From: Alloyangia pacifica
GTDB taxonomy: Bacteria > Pseudomonadota > Alphaproteobacteria > Rhodobacterales > Rhodobacteraceae
Direction: 5' to 3'
Length of the DNA stretch: 64,000 nucleotides
Assembly: GCF_003111685.1 (NCBI RefSeq)
Contig: NZ_CP022189.1
Span: 2,248,001 to 2,312,000, forward strand
Shown here: in pieces, positions 7,849 to 16,737 of the stretch
How the letters are laid out: each line of letters opens with the position of its first letter
How positions within the stretch are numbered: position 1 is the stretch's first letter
Position numbers and translations under genes: made by a program
The notes under the pieces: model-generated
The model's input: the letters and a program-made list of their open reading frames with translations, nothing else
Databases searched by the model: none
Told to the model about the DNA's origin: nothing

Positions 7849-8820
7849 ATGCCCCGCGCCTCTATCATCGTTGCGACACATAATTCCGCGCAGCGGCTGC
7901 AGGAGACTCTGCGCAGCCTCTGCGCGCAGAGCTTTCCCGACTTCGAGATCATCGTGGTCGACGACGGCTCCGCCGATCACAGCGCCGAGCTGGCAGAGGA
8001 CTTCGGCGATCTGCGCATCCGCGTGCTGCGCCAGCGCACCCGCGGGCTTCCGGCCGCGCGCAACACCGGCATCGCCGCCGCGCGCGGGTGCCTGGTGGGC
8101 TTTTGCGACGCGGGCGATCTCTGGGCGCCGGAGAAGCTGGCCGAACACATGGCACTGATGCAGTCCGCGCCGAGCGTCGGCCTGAGCTTCTCGGCCTGCG
8201 ACATGATCCGCGACGAAGGCCCTCGGTACAGCCTGTGGAAGACGCCCCGGAAGCGCCTTTACGGAGCAGCGGCGATCTTCAAGCGCAACCCCATCGGTCC
8301 CGTCTCCACGGCCCTGTTCCGCCGTGCCGCCCTGCAGCGCATCGCCTTCCGTCCGCCGCAGGAGACCGAGCGCGACTGGTGGTTCGACGAGACCTTCCTG
8401 CAGGGCGAGGCTCTGGAGCTCTGGTTGCGCTTCGCGCTGGTCACCGACTGGGAGATCGCCGCGATCCCGCGCACGCTCTGCAGCTGCCGCCACGCCGAGC
8501 CCCACACCTCGGTGGGCAAGCAGCTCGCCGCCTGGGAGCGTATGGTGACCAAGCTCTCGGCACAGGATCGGCAGTTCTTCGGCCGGTACGCGGCCGCCGC
8601 CCGCGCCTACCACCTGCGCCACCTCGCGCGCTGTGCCATCGCCAGCGGTGATGCGCCGGGTGCTGCCCAGCTTCTGCGCGGGGCGCTTGTCTCCTCGCGG
8701 AGGCCGTTGACCGAAGAGCCCGGCCGGACGCTGGCGATTTGCGCCACTAGCCTGTTTCTTTCCATGACCAGCATCCCGCTGCTGAGCCGGCTTTCGCGTC
8801 GGCACGGCCGCTCGGCGTGA
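7849..8820 (+). CDS. Family 2 glycosyltransferase with altered DXD motif
   Basis: A 323-residue GT2-type protein and a paralogue of the preceding gene. It has SIIVATHNSAQRLQETL, DDGS at 38-41, and DAGD at 87-90 in place of the usual DADD; the last Asp keeps a DXXD arrangement that may still bind metal. A WWFDETFLQGEALELWLRF segment corresponds to the acceptor/catalytic ED-like region. The ribosome site GGGGAGG precedes the ATG. It belongs to a probable three-gene operon for a surface glycan. Substrate unknown. Confidence 0.85.
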   Translation: MPRASIIVATHNSAQRLQETLRSLCAQSFPDFEIIVVDDGSADHSAELAEDFGDLRIRVLRQRTRGLPAARNTGIAAARGCLVGFCDAGDLWAPEKLAEHMALMQSAPSVGLSFSACDMIRDEGPRYSLWKTPRKRLYGAAAIFKRNPIGPVSTALFRRAALQRIAFRPPQETERDWWFDETFLQGEALELWLRFALVTDWEIAAIPRTLCSCRHAEPHTSVGKQLAAWERMVTKLSAQDRQFFGRYAAAARAYHLRHLARCAIASGDAPGAAQLLRGALVSSRRPLTEEPGRTLAICATSLFLSMTSIPLLSRLSRRHGRSA

Positions 8821-8846
8821 CCCCTCATCGCATGGAGATTTAGCCA

Positions 8847-9848
8847 ATGCCGCGCATCGCCCATCTTCACGACGACCACACGTCGGGCGACCTGTCTCGC
8901 TATCTTGCGTTTCTGGGCCGCGATGCCGCGCTTGGCGCCACCGCCGAGCACCACGCGGTGCGCGTGTCACGCTTTGCCGCGGGGGCGGTCTCGCTCAGGG
9001 CAGAGGTGATCGTCTCGCACCTGCCGCTGCGCCTGCAAAGCCTGCCGGGTCTCATGGCCCTGCGCGCGCGCCACCCGCGCGCCACGCTGATCCATGTCGA
9101 GCATCTGCATTGCGAGGGGTCGGCGGCGGCGGCGCGGAACCGCGGCCGGCAGCGCGCCATTCTGCGCAGCGCCTATGCGCTGTTCAATCACGTCGTCGCC
9201 CTGAGCACCCCGCAGGCCAACTGGATGCGCCGGCACGCCCTCGTCAACCCGGGCCAGCTCTCGGTGATACCGCCCTGCGCCGATCTCGCGCCTTTTGCCG
9301 CCCTGCCCGACCCCCGGTGCCCGGTCCGGCACATCGCCGCGATTGGCCGCCTGCACCGGCAAAGCGGCCTCGATATGCTGATCGAGGCGTTCAGCGTCGT
9401 CTCCAACCCCGACGCCCGGCTCGACATCTTCGGCGACGGCCCGCAGCGCGGCGAGCTGCGCGCGCTGGCCCGCCACGACCTGCGCATCCGCGTACATGGC
9501 AGCACCACCCGGCTGGCGGCGCTGCGCCGGGCCGACGCCATCGCCATCCCGGCCCGCTGGCAACCCTCCCCGCTGGCCGCGCAAGAGGCGCTGGCCGCCG
9601 GGCGCCGGGTCCTGCATTCGGGCCGCGACAGCCTTTCCGAACTCCAGGGACCTGGGCTGGTGACCGTCGCCGACCTCTCGGTCGCCGCCTGGAGCCGGGC
9701 CCTCAGTGACGTTCTGGCCGAGACCGATTCCGTGCCGCGCCTCGCCGTGGCGGGCGCGCGCGAGCCCACGGTGCAGGGCTGGCAGGCGTTGCTCGGCCGA
9801 CTCGGCTGCCGCAAGACCGCCAAAAGCAGTACCTTCGCAACGATCTGA
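8847..9848 (+). CDS. Family 4-like glycosyltransferase
   Basis: A 333-residue GT-B-fold protein. The N-terminal half is Rossmann-like but divergent. The C-terminal half has the GT4 donor-binding pattern: AAIGRLHRQSGLDMLIEAF, then LDIFGDGPQRGEL, then a segment ending PLAAQEALAAGRRVL that corresponds to the EX7E region with only the distal Glu clear. It lies 26 bp after the second glycosyltransferase and is probably the last gene of the operon. It converges on the LysR gene with a 9-bp gap and no evident terminator. Confidence 0.8.
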   Translation: MPRIAHLHDDHTSGDLSRYLAFLGRDAALGATAEHHAVRVSRFAAGAVSLRAEVIVSHLPLRLQSLPGLMALRARHPRATLIHVEHLHCEGSAAAARNRGRQRAILRSAYALFNHVVALSTPQANWMRRHALVNPGQLSVIPPCADLAPFAALPDPRCPVRHIAAIGRLHRQSGLDMLIEAFSVVSNPDARLDIFGDGPQRGELRALARHDLRIRVHGSTTRLAALRRADAIAIPARWQPSPLAAQEALAAGRRVLHSGRDSLSELQGPGLVTVADLSVAAWSRALSDVLAETDSVPRLAVAGAREPTVQGWQALLGRLGCRKTAKSSTFATI

Positions 9849-9857
9849 TGCCGCCGC

Positions 9858-10784
9858 TCAGCGGGCGCAGAGCGCCGCCTGCCGCCGCCCCTGCGCCACC
9901 AGCCAGTCGCGCAGCGCCCGGCCCATGGGTTTTTCGAGACTCGCGCGGTCCCACGCCAGCCCGTAGGGCACCGAGAGCGGCATGCACAGATCGAACGGCG
10001 CGACAAGCCGCCCGCGGGCCAGTTCTTCGCCGATCATCGCCAGCTGCCCGAGCACGAACCCCCGCCCCGCCACTGCCGCGTCGATGGCGCTGGAGGACAG
10101 CGCGAAGCTGAGCGCCGAGCCGCCCGGGTCCGGCGGCGGGGCGACGCCGCACTGCGCCGCCCACTCTGCCCAGCCCGGCACCTGATGCGCGGCAAAGCTC
10201 TCCATCCAGGAGATCTGCAGCAGCGGGTAGTCGTAGACCTCCTCGGGCCGCTGCAGCTTGCGCCCCTCTAGCAGCGACGGCGCGCAGGCGGGCAGGATGC
10301 AATCGGTGAAAAGCTCGGCATACTGGCCATGGGGCGGGCTGTCGTCGAAGTAGAGCCGGAAGTCGACGTTGTCGCGGGTCAGATCCGGCTCTATCTCGGT
10401 GCCGACCAGCCGCACCGGCGCGCCGGGGTTCTCGGCGGTCCATTCGAAGAGCCGAGGCCCGAGCCACTTGTTGGTCACCGTGGTGAGCGAGCTGATCACG
10501 AAGCCCCTGCTGTTGCGCGCCCGCGCCAGCGCCTCGCCCGCGTGGGCAAGCTGCGCGAACCCCTTGCTCACCTCGGCATGGTAGACCCGGCCCCAGCTGG
10601 TCAGCTCGAGCTGCCGTCCGCGACGTTCCAGCAGGGCGACGCCCAGATGCTCCTCGATCCGCCGCACCTGCTGGCTGATCGCGCCGGAAGAGACGCCCAG
10701 GTCCTCGGCGGCGCGGCGCACCGAGCCGCAGCGGCCCACGGCCTCGAAGGCCTGCATCGCGCGCAGATGGGGCAGTCCGGGCAT
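9858..10784 (-). CDS. LysR-family transcriptional regulator (GcvA-like)
   Basis: A 308-residue LysR-type regulator. The N-terminal winged helix-turn-helix (about 6-65) shows RAMQAFEAVGRCGSVRRAAEDLGVSSGAISQQVRRIEEHLG. The effector domain (about 92-295) has the GcvA-like patterns WLGPRLFEW and PVRLVGTEIEPDL. The start at 10784 directly begins the family N-terminus MPGLPHLRAMQAFE. Its target is not evident: neighbours are a convergent glycosyltransferase and the RTX gene on the same strand upstream, with no divergent partner. Confidence 0.88.
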   Translation of the reverse strand: MPGLPHLRAMQAFEAVGRCGSVRRAAEDLGVSSGAISQQVRRIEEHLGVALLERRGRQLELTSWGRVYHAEVSKGFAQLAHAGEALARARNSRGFVISSLTTVTNKWLGPRLFEWTAENPGAPVRLVGTEIEPDLTRDNVDFRLYFDDSPPHGQYAELFTDCILPACAPSLLEGRKLQRPEEVYDYPLLQISWMESFAAHQVPGWAEWAAQCGVAPPPDPGGSALSFALSSSAIDAAVAGRGFVLGQLAMIGEELARGRLVAPFDLCMPLSVPYGLAWDRASLEKPMGRALRDWLVAQGRRQAALCAR

Positions 10785-10868
10785 GGCGGTCCTTTGAGGG
10801 GCTGTCGGCGTCGGCGGAGTGAACCACGCGCCCCGCCCCTTGCCAAGCCGTTGGCCAGGCGGAATGGC

Positions 10869-13800
10869 TCAGAGCAGGAAGTCGTCCTCGGTCAGCTCCT
10901 CGTCCGCGTGGATCAGCAGGGTCTGCGCGGCGCCGTCGATGTCGAAGCTGAGGCTGGCGGTCCCGTCCTCCTGGCTCAGCGCCGCCATCAGCGCCTCGCC
11001 ATCCGCCCATTGCCCGACCTGCGAGAGGTCGATGCGGTCGGCCCCAGAGAAATCGGTGATGGTGACATTCCCCGCCGCCGCGCTCACGCCGAAATCGTCG
11101 GCGCCGTCGCCGCCGGTCAGCGTGTCATCGCCCCCGCCCCCCCAGAGCGTGTCGTCGCCGCCGCCGCCCTCGAGAAGCTCGTCTTCCTCTGTGCCGTGCA
11201 GCTCAAGATGCGCCTCGCCCGTCTCGTCGAGCCACCAATGGCTGCCCTCCTGGGTGATGCTGGCGTCGCTGATCTGCCCTTGCAGCGCGCTGTCGCCGCT
11301 GCCACCGAGCAGGTTGCTGAGCCGGGCGCTGCCATTTGGCACCACGCCCTCACCCTCGGCGATCTGCACCCCGTCCTTCTCGACGTACATGAGGCCGGTC
11401 TCATCCACGCCCACCGTCCAGCTTGCCGTCTCACCCTCGGTGAGCGCATCCTCGGCCACGATGTAATGGGTGTATCCGCCTTGGCTGACCGAAAAGACCA
11501 CGGCATCGCTCGGACCGAGCTGGCCAAAGGCGATGCGGTCCTCGCCCGCCCCGCCGAATTCAAAGACCTGCTGGCCGCGTGCATCGGTGAGATCGTCGAA
11601 GCGCAGCTCTGCCTCGAACTCGAAGGCCCCGCCGATCTGCGGCAGGTCGTTGTCGGTTGGCTCGGGAAGCACGGGATCGACCGCACCGCCTCCGTCCTCC
11701 GCATCCGTCTCACCGGGATCATAAACTTGCGTGCCCTCTTCAGGCGTCCAGATCTCGCCTCCCTGCACCAGGCTGACGTCGCTCATCTCGCCCTGCAGCG
11801 TCGTGGAGCCGGAGCCGCCGAGCAGGTTCTCGAGCCGGTCACTGTCCGCCGGCACGATCCCGTCGCCCTCGGCGATCTGCACCCCGTCCTTCTCGATGTA
11901 CATGAAGCCGGTCTCATCGACGCCCACGGTCCAGGTCGCGGTCTCGCCCTCGGAGATCGCATCCTCGGCGACGATGAGCGCAGTGACACCGTCCTGCACG
12001 ATCTCGAAGAGCACCGCGCTGCTTGGGCCGAGCTGGCCAAAGGTGATGCGATCCTCGCCCGCCCCGCCGAATTCGAAGATCCGCTGGTCGCGCGCGCCGG
12101 TGATGTCGTCGAACCGCAGCCTCGCTTCGAACTCGAAGGCGCCGCCAATCTGCGGGATCGCGTCGCTGTCCGGATCGGGGCCTGCTGGATCGGTCGGCTC
12201 GGCAGGGTCAGGGTCGGTGGGGTCGGTGCTGCCGCCAGTCTCTCCACCAGTCTCTCCCCCAGCCTCTCCGCCGTCACCGCCCGCATCCGCTCCGCTGCCG
12301 CCGGCCGGTACCCAGGTGCCGCTCGCCTGGGTGACAGACACCCCCGAGATCGCGCCGACCAGTGCCGTATCGTCGCTGCCGCCAAGCGTGTTGGTCAGAC
12401 GCTCGCTGTCGGCGGGCACGACGCCGTCGCCTTCCGCGATCTGCAGCCCGTCCTTCTCGACATACATGAAGCCGGTCTCGTCGACGCCCACGGTCCATGT
12501 GGCACTTTCGCCCTCGACGATGGCGTCCTCGGCGACGATGAGCCAGCTCGCCCCGTCCTGCACGATCTCGAAGAGCACGGCCGTGCTCGGGCCGAGCTGG
12601 CCGAAGCTCAGCCGGTCCTCGCCCGCACCGCCGAATTCAAAGACCTTCTGGCCCGGCGCGGCGGACAGATCATCGAAGCGAATTGTGGCCTCGAACTCGA
12701 AAGCCCCGTCGATCTGCGGCAGCTCCCCCGTGGTCTCGACCGGGTCAACGGGGTCGCTCGGGTCAACCGGATCGACAGGATCGACAGGATCACCCGGCTC
12801 CACCGGATCGGCCTCTTCGCTGGCCGCCGGAATGCCCATAGCCTGAAGCTGCGCCGCCGAGGAAACCTCGGAGGCCAGCACGCCCACCAGCGTCAGAGAG
12901 GCGCCGCCGGGAAAGCTCAGTACCGCGTCGCCTGTGCCGTCGCCGACTGTATCGCTCACCGCAACGTCGCCGACGTCCAGCGGATTGCCTTCGGCATCGG
13001 TCAGCCCCGAGACGTCCAACAGGTCGTTGCCCGCGTAGGTGCCATCGCCAAGAGCGCTCGGCGGCGCGAAACCCTGCACCGCATCGTGCCCACCACCGTT
13101 CGACAGCGCCAGCGTATCCTCCCCGGCGCCAAGGATGATGTGCTCGACCTCGTCGTAGATCAGCGTGCTCGTCCCATCAGAGACACGTCCATTTTCGGGG
13201 TTGATGTCGCCCAGGTCGAGGCGCAGCGCGTCGGTGACCAGCGACAGGTCGAGCGTGTCGCCCAGCACCTCGTCCACACCCTCGGCGTCCACCGTGTCGT
13301 TGCCGAAGCCGTTCTCGATGTGGAAGGTGTCGTCGCCCCACCCGCCCCAGTAGCTGTCGTCGCCGGTGCCGCCCCAGAGAGCGTCGTTGCCGTAGGAGCC
13401 GCGCATCCAGTCATTGCCCGCGCCGCCAACGATCGTATCCGCGCCCTCGTTGCCCTCGAGCGTGTCGTCGTCGTCGCCGCCGCTGACGTAGTCATCGCCT
13501 TCCTGACCATAGAGCGAGTCGCTGCCCGCGCCGCCCTCCAGCACGTCGTTCCCCTCGTTGCCGGACAGGGAATCATCGCCCCCGCCGCCGATCACCGTGT
13601 CGGCGCCGATGCCGGCATGCACCGTGTCGCCACCGTCGCCGCCGTAAATTAGGTCGTCCCCTGCGTAGCCGAGAATGCTGTCCTCCCCCGCCGCGCCCCA
13701 GAGCGTGTCATCGCCCTCGCCGCCACCGAGCGTGTCGTCGCCCGCGCTGCCGGTGAGCAGGGTGAAATAGCTCCAGTCGGTGCCCGCGCCGAGTTGCGCC

Positions 13801-14009
13801 TCGAAGACCGCTGGGGCCGTGGTGTCGCCGATCAGAAAGCTGCCGCCCTCGTAATGGAGAAAGAGCACAAGGTTGGCCTGGTCGAACTCGGCCTCGACCC
13901 CGTCCGGCAGACCCGCGAGGTCGAGCTGGTGCCCCGCGGAGCTTTCGGAGATCTCCGCCCAGAAGGCCGGATCGTTCCAATTCTCCTGCGTCACCGCGTA
14001 GACCGTCAT
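10869..14009 (-). CDS. RTX-type calcium-binding protein with three similar LamG-like modules
   Basis: A 1046-residue acidic protein. Residues 1-80 (MTVYAVTQENWNDPAFW...) match an N-terminal segment I associate with roseobacter RTX proteins. GGxGxDxLx calcium-binding nonapeptides fill about 85-240. Three similar ~140-residue modules follow at about 427-566, 613-755 and 786-927; each opens LPQIxGAFEFEAxxRFDD, contains VFEFGGAGEDR and TWTVGVDETG or a close variant, and may be a jelly-roll/LamG-like fold. Linkers between them are Pro/Asp/Gly rich. A second RTX block (about 938-985) and an acidic C-terminus ending in hydrophobic residues fit a type I secretion signal. No secretion ABC/MFP genes are nearby. 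The start at 14009 has a weak ribosome site; a longer reading to 14153 is unlikely. Confidence 0.85.
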   Translation of the reverse strand: MTVYAVTQENWNDPAFWAEISESSAGHQLDLAGLPDGVEAEFDQANLVLFLHYEGGSFLIGDTTAPAVFEAQLGAGTDWSYFTLLTGSAGDDTLGGGEGDDTLWGAAGEDSILGYAGDDLIYGGDGGDTVHAGIGADTVIGGGGDDSLSGNEGNDVLEGGAGSDSLYGQEGDDYVSGGDDDDTLEGNEGADTIVGGAGNDWMRGSYGNDALWGGTGDDSYWGGWGDDTFHIENGFGNDTVDAEGVDEVLGDTLDLSLVTDALRLDLGDINPENGRVSDGTSTLIYDEVEHIILGAGEDTLALSNGGGHDAVQGFAPPSALGDGTYAGNDLLDVSGLTDAEGNPLDVGDVAVSDTVGDGTGDAVLSFPGGASLTLVGVLASEVSSAAQLQAMGIPAASEEADPVEPGDPVDPVDPVDPSDPVDPVETTGELPQIDGAFEFEATIRFDDLSAAPGQKVFEFGGAGEDRLSFGQLGPSTAVLFEIVQDGASWLIVAEDAIVEGESATWTVGVDETGFMYVEKDGLQIAEGDGVVPADSERLTNTLGGSDDTALVGAISGVSVTQASGTWVPAGGSGADAGGDGGEAGGETGGETGGSTDPTDPDPAEPTDPAGPDPDSDAIPQIGGAFEFEARLRFDDITGARDQRIFEFGGAGEDRITFGQLGPSSAVLFEIVQDGVTALIVAEDAISEGETATWTVGVDETGFMYIEKDGVQIAEGDGIVPADSDRLENLLGGSGSTTLQGEMSDVSLVQGGEIWTPEEGTQVYDPGETDAEDGGGAVDPVLPEPTDNDLPQIGGAFEFEAELRFDDLTDARGQQVFEFGGAGEDRIAFGQLGPSDAVVFSVSQGGYTHYIVAEDALTEGETASWTVGVDETGLMYVEKDGVQIAEGEGVVPNGSARLSNLLGGSGDSALQGQISDASITQEGSHWWLDETGEAHLELHGTEEDELLEGGGGDDTLWGGGGDDTLTGGDGADDFGVSAAAGNVTITDFSGADRIDLSQVGQWADGEALMAALSQEDGTASLSFDIDGAAQTLLIHADEELTEDDFLL
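11228..12728 (-). repeat. Three similar ~420-bp internal repeats within the RTX gene
   Basis: Repeat units run about 12728-12316, 12168-11745 and 11650-11228 and encode the three LamG-like modules. Blocks such as the codons for VPADSxRL and VDETGFMYxEKDG recur at nearly identical spacing. Spacer lengths differ, so the units are divergent internal duplications rather than an exact tandem array. Confidence 0.8.
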
Positions 14010-14326
14010 CGCACACACCCTGACATAGATCCCCAACACCCGGGGAATCGCACACGGGGGCTGGTCTGCGCCCCGAATTAAGACTGGATAGGGACAAGAT
14101 GCGACAAGTTTAAGGCGTCGCGCGCGATCACGGCCCGACTTGTGAAACAGCAAGTCCCATCAGGCAAAATTGTCTTGAATATATCAGCAATGCCGAAGGT
14201 TTTTGCGCACAGGCGGCGCCGCCCGACCCAGATCAAACCGCAGCCGGTAAACCCCGCGCGTTCAGCGAGGCAGACTTGTCCCGCGAACGGCAGCAGGGCG
14301 GGTGCGGAACCTCATTCACTGCAAAA
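14010..14326. other. Non-coding region upstream of the RTX gene
   Basis: No gene is supported in the ~317 bp between the RTX start and the terminator of the minus-strand OmpA operon. It holds GGATAGGG (14086-14093) and a 6-bp inverted repeat GACTTG/CAAGTC (14137-14156, 8-nt spacer). The RTX promoter must lie here, but I cannot fix its -35/-10 boxes. Confidence 0.5.
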
Positions 14327-14349
14327 AAGGCGAGGCACAGCCTCGCCTT
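14327..14349 (-). terminator. Terminator of the OmpA/coiled-coil operon
   Basis: AAGGCGAGG and CCTCGCCTT form a 9-bp stem with a 5-nt loop. On the minus strand it is followed by TTTT, about 26 bp after the stop of the small coiled-coil protein gene. Confidence 0.85.
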
Positions 14350-14375
14350 GCCGCAAGCCGCGCCTGAGATGGCTC

Positions 14376-14705
14376 TCAGGCCATGCCCTTCTTGCGTTCG
14401 ACCAGTCCGCGCAGGTCCTCGGCCTCGTGCCGCGCCTCGCGCAGACCCTCCATGGCCGCAGAGAGCTCGGCCTCGGTCTGCGCCAGTTGGTTGGTCAGCT
14501 CGGCCTCGCGCTGCTGCAAGTAGGTGATCGCCTGGTCGCGGGTCTCCTCGGCTTCGTGCAGCTCGCGGCTCATCTTCTCCAGCTGGTCGACATCGGCCTG
14601 AGCAACGCGCTTGAACCGGTGCACCAGCCAGTTGGCGAACCAGCCCATGCAGAAGGCCACGAAGAGGATAACCGCCGTTGCGATCACGAATTCCGTCCGG
14701 TTCAT
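14376..14705 (-). CDS. Small membrane-anchored coiled-coil protein
   Basis: A 109-residue protein with one N-terminal transmembrane helix (about 6-28) and a long charged coiled coil (about 35-100, rich in Glu, Gln, Leu and Arg heptads). Its start codon overlaps the stop of the OmpA-family gene (14702-14705), so the two are translationally coupled and probably act together at the envelope. It is the last gene before a strong terminator. No named family is assigned. Confidence 0.75.
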   Translation of the reverse strand: MNRTEFVIATAVILFVAFCMGWFANWLVHRFKRVAQADVDQLEKMSRELHEAEETRDQAITYLQQREAELTNQLAQTEAELSAAMEGLREARHEAEDLRGLVERKKGMA

Positions 14706-16678
14706 TCTTCTGCCCCTTCCATGCCTGCCTCGCCCGTCCCTGCCTCGTCCTGCGCCGCGTTGTCCCGCGCGGCGTCACTTTCTTCCGAGGCCTCCGACTC
14801 GGCGGTGGCTTCGGCGCCTTCCTGTTCGATCTGCTCGAGCGCGGTCGGCTCTTCCTCGGTCGGCTCGGGGCGGATCAGCTTGAATTCGATCCGGCGGTTC
14901 GCCTCGCGTCCCTCTTCGGTACTGTTATCCGCAATCGGCAGTGTTTCGCCATAGCCTTTCACGCGATAGCTTGAGGTCAGCACGCGGCGGTTGCGCAGTG
15001 CGTCGAGCACCGATTGCGCCCGGTCGCGGCTCAGCGCCTCGTTCATCGACTCGCGGCCCTGGCTGTCGGTGTGGCCCTGGATCTCCAACGGGATGTCGCC
15101 GCAAAGCTTCAGCAGATCGGCGAGCTCGTCCATGATGTCCTTGGCCGAGGCGTCGAGATTGGCCGAGCCCGGCTCGAAGCTGATCTTCCGGTCGCCGATG
15201 ATCTCGACGATCTGCGCCTCGCATTGCTCGGGGGTTGGGATGCCCAGCTCGGGGTCGAGCTTTTCCTGGTAGGTGACGTCGATCTCGTAGTCGGCGCCCT
15301 CGCCCAGCTTGTCCGAGAGTAACCCGGCGATCTCGGCGTTCGCGTCCTTGTTGCCGGTGTTGCCCGAGACCCGGACCAGTTCGGGGGTCACCCGCAGCGC
15401 GCCGTTGCTGAGCTGTCCGAGCGCCTCGAGCCCGGTCAGCACGCGGGTCGACCAGCCACTCGGCAGCCCCTCGACGACGCGCGCGGCGGTATAGACACTG
15501 TCCGAGCCGAAGAGCGCCTTGGCCAGGCTGTCCGCGGTCTCGCGCGAGAGGTCCGAGTTGATCCGGCCGCGCAGCTGCACCGAGCCCTCGGGCGAGAGCG
15601 TGGCGGTGAACTCGGGCGGGCCCTGGTCGGTTTCCTGCGGCGTCTCGGGCAGCGTGGCGTGCAAGGCAAAGACCTGCGGCAGCGCCGTGTCGAGCTCGCC
15701 CACCACCCGGTCGAAAAGCCCCTGGCTGGTGCCTTCCAGCGCCACAAGCGAGACGTCAGCATTGGAGAAGGTGACCGAGCCCCCGCCCAGCTCCTTCACC
15801 GCCGAGATCGCCATCGCCCCGGCCTCGCCCCAGCGCCGCGAGGGCACGCCCAGTCCGAGGCGGCAGTTGGCCGTGCCCTCGAAACCCGTGTCCTGCGCGG
15901 CCTTGAGGATACGCTCGCGCGCAGCCTCGGTATCGGCGGAACAGGCGTCGAAGCGCGGCCCCTCCTCGTCCATCAGGAAGCGCAGGGTGAAGGGGGTGAT
16001 CACCGGCCGCGGCGCGGACAGATCAAGCGTCAGATCCACGCCCTTCGGTGCCCGGCGGCGCAGGGTGCGCTCGATCTCGCGCCGGTCGCTCTCGCTGTCG
16101 GTCATCGCCTTGATGTGCACCCGACCCGCCGAGACCGAGATCTTCGAGCGCGGCAGATCCTCGAGCGCACGGCCGGCAAAATCCACGGCAGCACCCCAAC
16201 CCTCGGGCTTGGGGAAATCGGCCTCTTCGAGTAGGTCGGCCACCTGCTGATCACCCTCGGTCATCTCCGAAAGCACGCCCAGCAGACGCTCACGGTCGGT
16301 TTCGCCGGGCACCAGCCCGATGATCGAGATGCCGGACTCGTTGCGCAGGATCTCCATCGAGAAGCGCGGCGCCTGGATTTCCTCGGCATCGGCGACCAGC
16401 ATCTGGTCGATGACCCGCGCTGAATCCACCGCGGAGCCTGCCACCGTCATCGCCCGGAACCGCGCCGCCTCGTCGGGCGCGGTTCCGATGAGAAAGACCT
16501 GCAAACCGTTCACATCGACCTCGGCCCAGTCCTGCCCATCGCGCAGCAGCGCATCGGCGACATCCTGCCGCGAGGCGGTCTCGACCATCTGCATCGAGAA
16601 ATAGGCGGTCCCGGCGCAGAGCGCTGCAGCAGCAGCAAAGGCGGTAGCCGGAAGGAGATAGCCGGAAAGGCGCATCAA
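14702..16678 (-). CDS. OmpA-family protein with N-terminal membrane anchor and BON-like region
   Basis: A 658-residue envelope protein. An N-terminal hydrophobic helix (about 5-27) acts as signal or anchor. The middle is made of alternating alpha/beta segments resembling BON repeats (for example SKISVSAGRVHIKAMTDS and GALRVTPELVRVSGN). The C-terminal OmpA/MotB-type peptidoglycan-binding domain (about 495-615) has ISFEPGSANLD, LEIQGHTDSQG, LSRDRAQSVLDAL and GYGE. The last ~40 residues are a Glu/Ala-rich tail. It probably links the membrane to peptidoglycan. The downstream coiled-coil gene overlaps by 4 bp. The 59-bp gap from ubiA leaves room for a promoter. Confidence 0.85.
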   Translation of the reverse strand: MMRLSGYLLPATAFAAAAALCAGTAYFSMQMVETASRQDVADALLRDGQDWAEVDVNGLQVFLIGTAPDEAARFRAMTVAGSAVDSARVIDQMLVADAEEIQAPRFSMEILRNESGISIIGLVPGETDRERLLGVLSEMTEGDQQVADLLEEADFPKPEGWGAAVDFAGRALEDLPRSKISVSAGRVHIKAMTDSESDRREIERTLRRRAPKGVDLTLDLSAPRPVITPFTLRFLMDEEGPRFDACSADTEAARERILKAAQDTGFEGTANCRLGLGVPSRRWGEAGAMAISAVKELGGGSVTFSNADVSLVALEGTSQGLFDRVVGELDTALPQVFALHATLPETPQETDQGPPEFTATLSPEGSVQLRGRINSDLSRETADSLAKALFGSDSVYTAARVVEGLPSGWSTRVLTGLEALGQLSNGALRVTPELVRVSGNTGNKDANAEIAGLLSDKLGEGADYEIDVTYQEKLDPELGIPTPEQCEAQIVEIIGDRKISFEPGSANLDASAKDIMDELADLLKLCGDIPLEIQGHTDSQGRESMNEALSRDRAQSVLDALRNRRVLTSSYRVKGYGETLPIADNSTEEGREANRRIEFKLIRPEPTEEEPTALEQIEQEGAEATAESEASEESDAARDNAAQDEAGTGEAGMEGAEE

Positions 16679-16737
16679 AGCGTCCCTTTCTTGATCAATT
16701 TTTCATCTCTGATACGCCCGCCCCCGGGTCGGCGCAA

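Noticed and set aside
10329..13652. A 1107-codon open frame antisense to the RTX gene
   Set aside because: It follows from codon bias in the repetitive GC-rich RTX gene. The peptide has no coherent family pattern, while the minus-strand frame has clear RTX and module motifs.
14137..14156. A lux-box-like element upstream of the RTX gene
   Set aside because: The GACTTG/CAAGTC arms are only 6 bp with an 8-nt spacer and do not fit the usual 20-bp lux-box consensus; no luxR/luxI pair is nearby.
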